NCBI GenBank assembly: GCA_021396245.1
Contig: WNYE01000025.1
Span: forward strand, 248,001 to 312,000
Length of the DNA stretch: 64,000 nt
Source: Sporothrix humicola
Taxonomy: Eukaryota > Ascomycota > Sordariomycetes > Ophiostomatales > Ophiostomataceae
Direction of reading: 5' to 3'
The notes under the pieces are model-generated. The model was not told where the DNA came from and made no database searches. It saw only the letters and a list, made by a program, of their open reading frames with translations. The translations under genes and the position numbers were made by a program. This document shows, piece by piece, positions 9,127-19,073 of the stretch (position 1 is its first letter; each line of letters opens with the position of its first letter).

Positions 9127-11107
9127 ATTTGAACTAGGAGGAAGGCCACACACGCCACTCTGTGACAACAATTATTTTCTCAAATATTTGTCTAGCATGC
9201 ATTAGGCTCGATAGCAACGGTTTTATACAATGCAATGGTTTCTAGCAAAGCGAGAGCGAGATTGAGTGACACTGCCGTATCCGGCATCCGAGAATATGTT
9301 TGTATGTTTGACATTTGTGCAATTTTCCACCGTACATCGTATGGGCATCGTGGGTAGATATGCTCCGTTCGTCTGGACCGTGTTAGTATACTCCACAGAG
9401 AAAAACGTGGTAAGAAAGGAAATGAACATGCGGTGGGGATTTTGGCATTGGTCTGATCTAAACATTGATTCCGGGATTCCCATGTTGTAGAAACGAATAC
9501 GTTGTCGAGAAAACGTGCTCCTCTCAAAAACCGACGCACGTGTTGGTCTGGACTGACAGTTGGGTTGACCGACGGTAAAAACGGCTAGATTCAGGGCAGT
9601 TTTGTTAGCGGTCTTGGTGGTGCTGTGCTGGCCAGTGCTGGCAGCCGTGTTAGTGGTCTTAGCGTGCAAGCCCATTTGCTTGATTTAACCTTCAAGACAG
9701 AGTGCGGCCACAACCACAACCTTATTCCCAGATCCTGTTCCTGATTTTCGTTTTTCGCCCCTTCTCGTTCCTGTACCTTAATCCTTCTGTTATTACTTCC
9801 ACTCTTCTTCTTCGTCGCCCGTTCCTGGTCGTATCTTACCTCGGCGGCTTCCTTGCATGCGCTCCACGGGGTAGTATGCATATCTTCCCCGCGGCGATTG
9901 TTGATCCTTGTGTTTGTGTGTTCTTATCTTTGCTGCTTGATTTCGGCTTCGACTCCGACCGTATCTCTGCATCACACGCTCATTTACTTGGAAAGGAGAA
10001 GAGATTGGCGATCGTTTTCAACATAGAACATTCTTCATGCTCGTTCCTTCTATTCCAGGAAATAACTGTAAACGGGCCGTCCAAAAGTCTTTTACGTATG
10101 CACTATCGGGACTCTCCGTCCTTTGCATTTCCTGGTCTTGTATTGGCCCTTTTCGACCTAATACCGGACATTAAACTTTCCCGGAACTAGCTTTCCTCGA
10201 GTGTAGCCGCCCTTTTGCCTGCACACTTATTACTTCTCGCCACACAGGATCGAATAAATCAGCCAAATATTACAAAACCTTCCACTCCATACACCATTTC
10301 ATGAACTCGTCATCGTCTGGATTCTGCAAGTCGTCGGTGATCTCAAAACGTCAAGGCCGGCCTTGGCACATAGGTACAGAAGGAGAACGGGAGGGACTAC
10401 AACGATGACAGCGAGGAGCTCGTCAAAGAGTTCACAACGATTTGGATAATGCCAAGACTTGTTTGGACGTGTCTGGCAAGCACGCGGGAAAGGCTGAAGC
10501 CACGATTGGAAGGTGCGTTCTGGAGAGCCCCTGGTCGGACAGTGGGCGGGGCTGTCTTGTTAGCAGAGTCTTGGCATGCAGATAAACTTACATGAGAGGT
10601 CAATGAAGGTCGACCTCCCGAGCTGGCAGAGTTACCTGACCCCGAAGAAGGCACCCAATAACATGCAATAGTGCGGAAGAGACGGAAATGGAGGTCTGTT
10701 TCCTCTACAGATTTAGATTGCGGATGTGTGTGGGATATTTTTCTTGGAAGCAGTTGCGACAACGTGGTGGACGGAATTGACTGGGGGCTGAACCGAGAAG
10801 GCGCGATCGACTGACCTGCCAGGTACGCCTGTGACCTAGAACATTGGCCACAGGCCTTTCCTTGCCGTCTTTTGCTCTGGGCCCCAGATAGATCACGAGC
10901 TAGACCCGTCGATGGAAGGAGCAAGGAATAGGGAGAAAAGGGGAGTAAAAAAAGAGGAAGGAGCGGGTAGGTGAAGGGGAGGAAAATAGATAAAGAGGGA
11001 AGGATCGTCGGTACAAAAGGAAGGGTCGCATCAAGAAAAGAGGAAGACGGAAAGAGAGAAGCAACGACCTCCTGTTCACAGCTTTCTGTCACTTAACCTC
11101 CCCCAAC
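9127..11107. other. 2-kb spacer upstream of the secreted EEP gene
   Basis: No gene is recognised. Two open frames (9702-10190 forward, 10397-11092 reverse) have biased translations and no family resemblance. The last 170 bases before the next ATG are strongly purine-rich on the coding strand (about 10915-11080). GGTAGTATGCAT lies near 9870. Confidence 0.45.
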
Positions 11108-13492
11108 ATGAACAGCTTCCTCGCCTCGCTCGCCCTCGCGGCCGTGGCCGTGCAGGCCCAGAGCATCCACGACATTACGGGCAACCGCTTCCTGTCGCCG
11201 TACAACGGCCAGTCCGTCTCGGGCGTCGTCGGCGTTGTCACGGGCAAGTCGTCGGCTGGTCTGTACCTGCGCAGCCCCAAGCTGTCGTGTGATGCCCGCA
11301 TCGGCAACGGCCTCTACGTCTACAGCTCGACGCTCGGCACGAACGCCAGCATCGCCATTGGCGACACGCTGACCCTGAGCGGCAAGGTCACCGAGTACCG
11401 CTCGTCGACGGCGTACCTGTACTCGACGGAGCTCGAGTCGCCCGTCGTCCAGGACTGGGTCTCGGGCAACAACGTGGCGCCCAAGCCGCGCGTGCTCGGC
11501 AGCTCGGCCCTGCTGAGCCCGCCGACGGAGCAGTTCACAAGTCTGGACGGCGGCGACATTTTTGCTGTGCCCAACAACGTGAGCCAGGTCTCGGTGGCCA
11601 ACCCCAAGCTGGAGCCCGAGCAGTACGGCCTTGATTTCTGGAAGGCCCTGAACGGCGATCTCGTCACGATCCCCAGCCCCGTGGCCGTCGGCAAGCCCAA
11701 CTCGTACGGCGAGGTCTGGGTGCTCGGCAACTGGACGGCCTCGGGCCGCAACGGCCGTGGCGGCGTGACGCTGAGCAGCAAGGATGCCAACCCGGAGACG
11801 ATCATCATCGGCTCGCCGCTCGACGGCACCAAGCTCGTGACGACCTACAAGATCGGCGACACGTTTGCCGACATTACGGGCGTCGTGCACTACCAGTACG
11901 GCTTTTATTATCTGATGCCCCTGACGGCTCCCACATACAAGAGCTCTGCCTCGCCTGCGCTGCCGCCGCCGACGACTCTGCTGAGCACGGGCGAGTGCTC
12001 GGGCATTACCGTCGGCGACTACAACATTGAGAACTTTACGCCCTCGGACACCGCCCACGTGTCGGCCGTCGCCGCGCACATTGTCGACTACATGAAGACG
12101 CCCGACGTGCTGTTTGTCCAGGAGATTCAGGACAACAACGGCGCCACCGACAACGGCGTCGTCGACTCGTCGCTCACCCTCAGTACGCTGGCTGCGGCCA
12201 TTGTCAGCAAGGGCGGCCTCCAGTACAGCTACACCTGGATCAACCCGGCCAACGACGCCGACGGTGGCCAGCCCGGCGGCAACATCCGCCAGGCGTACCT
12301 GTACAACCCGGCCGTTGTGCGTCTGACCCAGAGTGCGTCGGGCACTGCCGGCGGTGCTCTCGATGCCAATGCCGTTGTGGCTGACTCGTCCAACGGCGGC
12401 AAGCCCACCCTCAAGTACAACCCGGGCCGCATCGACCCCACCAATGCCTGCTGGTCCAGCAGCCGCAAGCCTCTGGCCGCTGCTTGGCAGACGGTTGTCG
12501 GCAACCACGTCTTTTTCACGGTCAACGTCCACTGGGAGTCCAAGGGCGGCAGCTCCAGCCTGCAGGGTGACCTGCGCCCGCCCGTCAACTCCCCCGTCGT
12601 TAAGCGCACCACGCAAGCCCAGGTTACCGGCGACTTTATCGCCCAGATTCTGGCCATGGACAGCGACGCCCGCATCGTCATGGCCGGCGATCTCAACGAG
12701 TACAGCGTCGTCCAGCCTGTCACCACGTTTGCCAACGTGTCTGGCATGGTCGATCTCGATGTCGCCGCCGGCATCAGCGTCGAGGAGCGCTACACGTACA
12801 CCTACGACAACAACATGGAGGAGCTCGACCACGTCTTTGTGAGCAGCGCCATTGCTTCTAACTCTCCTCAAGAGGAGCACCTGCACGTCAACACCTGGGT
12901 CAACTACAACGACCAGACCTCCGACCACGACCCCACCGTCGCCTTGCTTAACATGTGCGGCGCCAACATCGCCGCCGGCAGCGGCCTCAACCCCTCATCC
13001 GTCGTGTCGGCCCTGCCCTCGTCCACCTCCAAGGCCTCCACCACCCTGACCACCGTCACCAAGTCTACCTCGACTGCCTCCACCACGTCGGCCGGCACCG
13101 CTCCCTCCGGCAGCGCTGGCGCTCTGTCCGGCAAGGGCCACCTCCAGGTCACCACCCCGGGCGTTGCCTCGGGCGGCAGCCTGATCACCGCCGGCACCTG
13201 GTACCGCGGCGGCGGCACCCCGGCCTCGTACACCGCCACCCCGGCCGCTGACGGCCTGACGTTCACGCTCAGCACCTCCAAGGGCCCCTGCGCCATCCTG
13301 GCCGACTCGTCGCTGTCGTGCGCCAGCACCATTTCGTCGCCCTCGAGCTTCGGCTACGACGGCACCTACCTGACCTACAGCTCGTCCAACACGTTCTATG
13401 CCACCTCTGTTCCCTCGGGCACCACCCAGGGCACCATTTACACCACGGACCAGTCGGGCGTGACCCTGCAGATTACCTGGGCGGCCGTCTAA
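11108..13492 (+). CDS. Secreted endonuclease/exonuclease/phosphatase-family protein with N-terminal OB-like domain
   Basis: An intronless gene for 794 residues. Signal peptide MNSFLASLALAAVAVQA precedes a domain like the OB-fold module of extracellular nucleases (ITGNRFLSPYNGQSVSGVVGVVTG), then an endonuclease/exonuclease/phosphatase domain from about 300. The domain starts with ITVGDYNIENF. It continues with DVLFVQEIQDNNG (metal-binding Glu), FFTVNVHWESKGG (Asn/His), VMAGDLNEY (Asp/Asn) and SDHDPT (Asp-His), so all catalytic blocks are present. A Ser/Thr-rich linker and a small C-terminal domain of about 120 residues follow. The architecture recalls bacterial ExeM/NucH-type secreted DNases. 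Extracellular nuclease is the likely activity; phosphatase or lipase activity cannot be excluded. Confidence 0.82.
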   Translation: MNSFLASLALAAVAVQAQSIHDITGNRFLSPYNGQSVSGVVGVVTGKSSAGLYLRSPKLSCDARIGNGLYVYSSTLGTNASIAIGDTLTLSGKVTEYRSSTAYLYSTELESPVVQDWVSGNNVAPKPRVLGSSALLSPPTEQFTSLDGGDIFAVPNNVSQVSVANPKLEPEQYGLDFWKALNGDLVTIPSPVAVGKPNSYGEVWVLGNWTASGRNGRGGVTLSSKDANPETIIIGSPLDGTKLVTTYKIGDTFADITGVVHYQYGFYYLMPLTAPTYKSSASPALPPPTTLLSTGECSGITVGDYNIENFTPSDTAHVSAVAAHIVDYMKTPDVLFVQEIQDNNGATDNGVVDSSLTLSTLAAAIVSKGGLQYSYTWINPANDADGGQPGGNIRQAYLYNPAVVRLTQSASGTAGGALDANAVVADSSNGGKPTLKYNPGRIDPTNACWSSSRKPLAAAWQTVVGNHVFFTVNVHWESKGGSSSLQGDLRPPVNSPVVKRTTQAQVTGDFIAQILAMDSDARIVMAGDLNEYSVVQPVTTFANVSGMVDLDVAAGISVEERYTYTYDNNMEELDHVFVSSAIASNSPQEEHLHVNTWVNYNDQTSDHDPTVALLNMCGANIAAGSGLNPSSVVSALPSSTSKASTTLTTVTKSTSTASTTSAGTAPSGSAGALSGKGHLQVTTPGVASGGSLITAGTWYRGGGTPASYTATPAADGLTFTLSTSKGPCAILADSSLSCASTISSPSSFGYDGTYLTYSSSNTFYATSVPSGTTQGTIYTTDQSGVTLQITWAAV

Positions 13493-14205
13493 ACGACTGG
13501 TCTAGGAGTGAAAAATCAAAAGTAAACAAAAACAACAACGAAAACGACAACGACAAGCTTTCCTTAATTTTCTTTCCTTTCTTTCCCTTTCCTATCTGTA
13601 TCTTATTTCGTGACATATTCTTGCAATTACTGTACCTTAATATTGGTGGTTGCGGTGCAGTTTCACCTCATCTTGTCTACAAAAATAAAATAATAATCAA
13701 ATCAAACTTGTTCGTATCGACTCTTGTTATCAAAGAATAGATTGATTCTTCAAGCTAAAGTGTTATACCAACCGAATAATCTCACTGCCTCCCATTCAAA
13801 TCACAGATCTGGCCCGATGGCGTGGAGTCGAACTCGGGATGTGGGGTCAAGTAGATACGCGGTATCAACAATTTAAGAAGCAAATGCGAGCGTAGTCGAA
13901 ATTCTTAAAAATGGAAGTCGGCCTCGACGGTTTGTGATTACGGCGGACCCTCGTCACTTATCACAACAAGCCTTGAGAAAACAATTTAACGTACGGTGTA
14001 AATGCCGTAGATTTTGATCAACAATAAAGCCAGAAACACACGCACAAACAAAGCAATAGAAATTTGTGGCGCATTGTAGGTGAGATGGCTGTCCATGTCA
14101 TTGCTTCTGGCGGTAGTATGTGTGCCATAAACCGTCATCTGCACGTTTTGACGAACACGCTTCTCACACACGTCTCGACACCCCCTCTCTGGCAAGGGTG
14201 TTTCG
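13493..14205. other. Spacer between convergent genes
   Basis: A 3' region shared by the EEP gene and the Mob gene, AT-rich at about 13540-13740. A tRNA-like fragment near 13810-13860 on the reverse strand does not fold. No gene is recognised. Confidence 0.5.
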
Positions 14206-15285
14206 CTAGGCCACTTGCTCGCACTGCATCAATTTCTCGCCCGACTTGACATTTGCAAAAGAGTAGGCTTTGGACTCGCGCGGGAACGTGCCGTTGGCCG
14301 CCCACAGGTCCATCAGCAGCTGCACCGGCTCGAGGTCTTCGGCACGCAGCATGTCGAGCGACGTCGCCGTGAGCAAGAAGTGGCTGAAGCAGCTGTTGAG
14401 CTGTTTCTCGAGATTCAGGTGGTAGAACGGGTCCTCGTAGTGGCTCCAATACAGGTGGGCGTAGACGCGGAACATTTGCAAAAAGATGGTCTTGCACGTG
14501 CTGGCAAACTCTTGAGGAAACCCGCTGCGTCGGCCGGGCCAGTCTTCGGCCTCGGCAGCGGGGGCGGAGAGAGCTGTTGTTGATGTTGGGACAAGTGTGG
14601 CGAGAGCTGAAGTTGAGACAAAGGCAGCGTTGGGCGCAAACGAGACAGTGGATGGGTCGGTGGGAAATAGCTTCTCGTCGTTGATCTTACCGGAGATCCA
14701 CCGCTGCATCAAGGACATGTACTCGTGCGCTGGGACCTCGGTCGGTTCCAGGCGGCTGTTCAGCCAGGTGTACGAGTGGTTTCTAGTGACACACAAGACG
14801 CTGCGTGTCAGTTTCATAGTTCCTGTCGCCAACGGATAGACACACGAGAAACGGTAAGGCAGAGAGAGAGAGAGGCTCACCGTCCCGCTGACATTCTCGG
14901 GCACGTTGTTATGTTGCAGATACTCTTTCCGTCGGGCTCTTTTTCATGCACAACGCGCACAAAGTTCCATAAGAGCCGATAGTGCTCAACGACTGCGGCT
15001 ATGGTCAACAAAGGCTGAAGACATGCAACAGAACATGGACATCGCCGCCATACCTTGGTGTGCCATCCATTCACCAATCTCGACTGTCTTTGGCTTCGCA
15101 CTCAGGGCGGTGAAGTTCCCACGAACAATGTGTTTTGAATACGTCGGATGGAGCCATATCGACAGAGGTGAAGAAGGCCTGGCATTAGTACAAGGATCGT
15201 CCGAGGCCAGCCCGATGGACTGGATAAGCGAAGGAGAGCTCGGCAGGGGGGGTACTGCTCTTGGTGCCGACTGGCTCGAAGCCAT
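14206..15285 (-). CDS. Mob1/phocein-family kinase activator
   Basis: Three exons on the reverse strand, 15285-15054, 14992-14881 and 14782-14206, are separated by introns of 61 and 98 nt; the product has 306 residues. Mob proteins bind and activate NDR/LATS kinases in the mitotic-exit and morphogenesis networks. The core reads KTVEIGEWMAHQ-VVEHYRLLWNF, and the zinc site is complete: CNITTC (Cys-X4-Cys) and HLYWSH (His-X4-His), the latter within FRVYAHLYWSHYEDP. An insert of about 40 residues rich in Ala, Ser and Thr (ALATLVPTSTTALSAPA) separates ISGKINDEKLFPTDP from the second half. The protein is longer than yeast Mob1 and looks closer to the Mob2 type; I do not assign a subfamily. Confidence 0.85.
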
Positions 15286-15888
15286 TTGCCTGTGGTGGTG
15301 GTGGGCCGGAAGAAGGTGGATCAGATTGGGCAGTCGTTGGAGACGGGACGGCGTCGCCTGTCGTGATTGCCTCCGTTCTAGTTGCCGCGGGTTTATTAAA
15401 CGGTCCTCAGAAGCGAGCGTTGCTAAAGAACAACAATCGGTAAGAATTTGTCGTGCAATGATGGAGAAAGTTATGAAATCATGCGTACGGAGTATTGCAT
15501 TCCAGAGAATAGGGAGGATATGGCGAAGGCAGGCCAGCCGAGTTTACATTTGGTGAAACACCTGAGGCTGAGAAAGGGGCGGTAAGTGCGAAAACATCTA
15601 TGCAAGGCAGGCAGCGGCTTCGGAATAACTGCTCAGCCCGACCCCTCCTGGCGTGGCGCAGGCGCCCTTTTGGGGTTTCACGTTCTTTAGAAAACCACGA
15701 TAGATATGTGAGAGTAATTTTCAAGGGGCATGCAGTTGCTAGTTTCTTATGGATAATACATTGTTATTTAGAAGGAACAGGGTTGAAGAGAAGTGACTGA
15801 TAGTGACAAGTGCTGTTCCAAAATGATGCAATGAGATACAATACGTCACCTGTAGAGGGGGGACGCAAGATTAGTCGTATCCCATGTC
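15286..15888. other. Spacer upstream of the Mob gene
   Basis: This holds the Mob promoter and the 3' flank of the sugar transporter gene. TACGGAGTA occurs at 15486-15494. No gene is recognised. Confidence 0.5.
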
Positions 15889-17926
15889 TTACACAGACAC
15901 CGCCTCCACCTGTGTCGTGACTGCATCGTTCTTGAGGTCGCCGTTCTCGGAGCCGGCGTCCGCTTCGGCCGCCTGCCGCTCGGCGAACACGCGCTTGAAG
16001 TGCCGCGGCTTGACCTTGGCATTGAACATGTAGTCGAGCTTCAAAAGTTAGCGGCGTAGCATGAAAAGGGAAAGAATGACGGTGGAACTTACATCATTGA
16101 AACCCAGACCTTTGGTCTCGGGAATCATGAACCAAAAGGTGATGCACAGCGGCAGGCCCAGACCGGCAAACACGAGACCGACCTTGGCACCCAGGTTGCC
16201 GGCGTCGGGGTTGATCATGTACGGCACGACGAAGCCAATGACCCAGCCACTGGATGTGTTAGCACAATTTCATCTGAGTTGAGTAGGACCGGGGGAGAGA
16301 CATACGCAGCGCCTTGGCTGAAGCCGACGATGGACGCCGTCATGGGCCGCAGCTGGGGCGTGGCCACTTCGTAGGCGAGGGCGAAGCCGACGGCGCCAAT
16401 AGTCAGCTGGTAGATGATGGCCCAGAGGAAGATGCAGACCAAGACAACCCAGACGGCGCCCGAGGTGTGCACAAAGCCCATGATGCCCATGAGGAGGAGG
16501 ACGCCCGTCAGACCAAAGATGCCAAACAACAGAAGGGGGCGACGGCCAAAGATTTCGATAAAAGGGAAGGCGACAAGGTTGCTCAACAACATAATGACGT
16601 AGAGCACGACGGAGACGGTAAAATAGTTGTCGATTCCGATGAGGTCGAGGAAATCTTTGCGGGTTAGTGGATCAACGGGGGGTTACAGGGGTGAACTGGT
16701 GAGGCTATTGGTCTTACAAGTAATGTAGCCCAGAACAAATGCTGCTCCTATCAACTGCTGTGAAGCTACCGCCAGCATCGAGATCATTGTGCGTTTCTAC
16801 AGGATTAGTAGGAAGAAAAATAAGACGGGCCATGGGTAGAAGGAACTCACCAAGTTCGACCCCTGGAAACACTGGGCAATGAGAGGCCCGTTGAGCTGGG
16901 CCTGCTCCTCGAGGTTGCGGCTGACTTGGATCGACTCGTTCATGCGGACAATCTCGGCGTCGACAAGACCCTCGTCGTCGCTGCCGTGGATTCGCCGGAG
17001 CATGCGTCGCGCACGCTCTTCATTGTTGTTTTTCAGGAGATGGTAGGGCGATTCGGGGAAGAAGGGGTAGCCGATGAGCAGGACGGCCACGAAGACAAAC
17101 TGCACGAGGATGACAATCTCGTACGACCAGCGGCCCTGGACCTTTTGCGCGCCGTATGCGACGAGCCTAAAAAGTTAGGAGATGTTCACACTATGCTTTG
17201 CAAGAAGGGGACTCACGCAAGAATGAATTGCCCGAAAACGATGGAGCAGTTGTTGATGCACAGGAAGAGACCACGCAGCTCAGGGCGGACCGTCTCGCCG
17301 ATCCACACCGGGGCCACAACATAAACAATACCGAAACCGATGGCTGCAGTCGTTAGAGAGAACACACACCATATTATCTCAAGTCGTAGTTCGTTTCAAA
17401 AGACGGCAGGAGCCAACGACGCTCCTTCCACAATAAGACACATAATGTCCAATAGATTGCAGGAGACACAGTTGCAGCCAAAAAAATGTAGTAGTTGGTG
17501 AAGGAAGGACTCACAGTTGACAAGCCGGCCGCCAAGGTACAGCTTCCACTCGTTGCTAGCATACTGCATGCCGATACCGACGGCCGTGAAAACGATACCG
17601 AATAGGATGGAGTGCTTGCGGCCGATCCTGTCGAGGACCTGACCCGACACCATGACGCCAAAGATATCACCGGCCGTGGCCACGCCGTTCCATGCCGACT
17701 GGATGCTCGCCGAGATCAGATAGCCCGAGGCCTGGCCCGCAAACGGCTTGCCCATGACCTGCTGGAAGGCCGGGAACGCCGTGATGGTGCCGGCATTACC
17801 AAAGTCGAAGCCCATCATCATACAGCCAATGGAGCTGTAGATGGCCCAGAGGGCGAACCGCTTCTGCATGCCGAGGATGGTCCATTTTTCGTCGTGCTGG
17901 ACCTTTGTCCAGTCGTGTTGAGTCAT
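15889..17926 (-). CDS. MFS sugar transporter (hexose/polyol family)
   Basis: Seven exons on the reverse strand: 17926-17515, 17343-17217, 17166-16851, 16796-16718, 16654-16306, 16249-16093 and 16038-15889. The frame is kept at every junction and gives 529 residues. It is a 12-helix proton-coupled or facilitative sugar carrier of the plasma membrane. Family marks are DRIGRKHS after helix 2, the GRLVNSIGFGIVYVVAPVWIGE block, RPELRG, PESPYHL at the start of the central loop, EIFGRRPLL, and PETKGLGFND near the end. Intron 1 (171 nt) is long for this window; the others are 50-63 nt. The gene is divergent from the Zn2Cys6 regulator and shares a 1.15-kb promoter region with it. The substrate cannot be read from sequence. 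Confidence 0.9.
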
Positions 17927-19073
17927 TGTAGAGTAGGGGTGGTGGCGATGGGTAGGAAAGAAGAAGAAGAAGAAAACAAAAAGAGAAAGAGAGATGGGCG
18001 GCTACTCAAAAGAAGACGCAGGACAAGCCGACTAACAAACAAGACATGATCGACAGAAACGAAAGAGAAGGACAGCCCTGGTTCATATATAGTCGTGCAT
18101 ATTGACAAAACGCGTGCTCATGATTTGGAGGACAAAAAACAGGTATGGAGACCGACGCAATGGCACACGAAGACTGCAGCTCTCAGCCTGGCCCGGTCTG
18201 CAGTTCTTGGGCCTGTGTCTGATCGGTTGCCCGGCTGGATGTCTGGAGACAAAATGTCCGGGGTTGGTCTGGGGTGTGGAGGACGGTTCACCTGGACTGG
18301 GTGCTGCCTTTTCTTCTTCGAGACAAGGTTACCACGAGCCAGCTTGACAAAGAATTGACAAAAGGGAGGGAAGACGCAAATCAACAAAAAGTATGAAAAT
18401 CAAAGCAAGGATAGGAAAGCATAGGAACAGATGGGAAGCGAAATCATTGTCCCCCACAATCCTACCATTTTCTCACCAATTTTTGTCCCCACGAATCTGG
18501 GGTATCTCCATGTTTTTTCGGTCTGTGACTCGTGGCCTCCTAGGGCGAAAATGTGAGAAAATAAAAAGGAAAATAAAGGAAAGGAGACGAGGCACTAACA
18601 CGAATTGACGCTAGAGGGTGACACTGGCGTCGGTAGTATGCATTCGAGGAGGGCAGAAAACGTGCGTGCTCCGGTTGGTAGACTTGAAATAAAACCGAAC
18701 CGATGCATAGCCGGGCCATCCCCGCGTTTGGGAGCATTTGTTAGTGTTGGTGTCGTTTTGGGGCGACGTGGGTGTGGTTGGTGATGGGCGAATCAGCTGC
18801 TCCACGATTGACATTTCCCCAGGTTTTTTTGTCTCTCGGGACGAAAATCTGGAGAAGTGTTCCCGGCTAGAGGATTATTGGTTTGAATGAAGAGAAAAAA
18901 GAAAGGAAGAAAAAAGACAAAAGAAAGATATCGACTGGTCAAATGACCCTGGAACAGACTTCAACTTGACAGACCCGCCTATAAGGAGACCTTAAGCGAG
19001 TCGGAAAAGAAAAAAGAAAAACCTCCAACCCTAGAAGACAAAAGAGAAGAACTACGACAGTGAAATAAAAACA
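17927..19073. promoter_or_regulatory. Divergent promoter region, sugar transporter / Zn2Cys6 factor
   Basis: The 1,147-bp region between the two start codons has purine-rich runs on the plus strand at both ends, including about 18880-18930. TCGGTT or its complement AACCGA occurs at 18223-18228, 18693-18698 and 18698-18703, with a related CGGTTG near 18672. The same hexamer is dense in the second divergent promoter at 23045-24060. Confidence 0.5.

Noticed and set aside
9702..10190. A 162-codon forward frame in the 2-kb spacer
   Set aside because: Its codon use resembles spacer DNA, there is no known domain, and no supporting splice structure was found.
10397..11092. A 231-codon reverse frame upstream of the EEP gene
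   Set aside because: The Leu/Pro/Ser/Phe-rich part is the complement of the purine-rich promoter tract; no domain.
11093..12928. A 611-codon reverse-strand open frame opposite the EEP gene
   Set aside because: It is the antisense shadow of GC-rich codons of a clear gene; its Arg/Val/Gly-rich translation has no domain. The same applies to long frames opposite the aminopeptidase, AFG1, EMP70 and PRP22 genes.
13810..13870. A tRNA-like T-arm (GAGTTCGACTC) on the reverse strand near the EEP 3' end
   Set aside because: The T stem does not pair properly and no matching acceptor strand or D arm could be found upstream.
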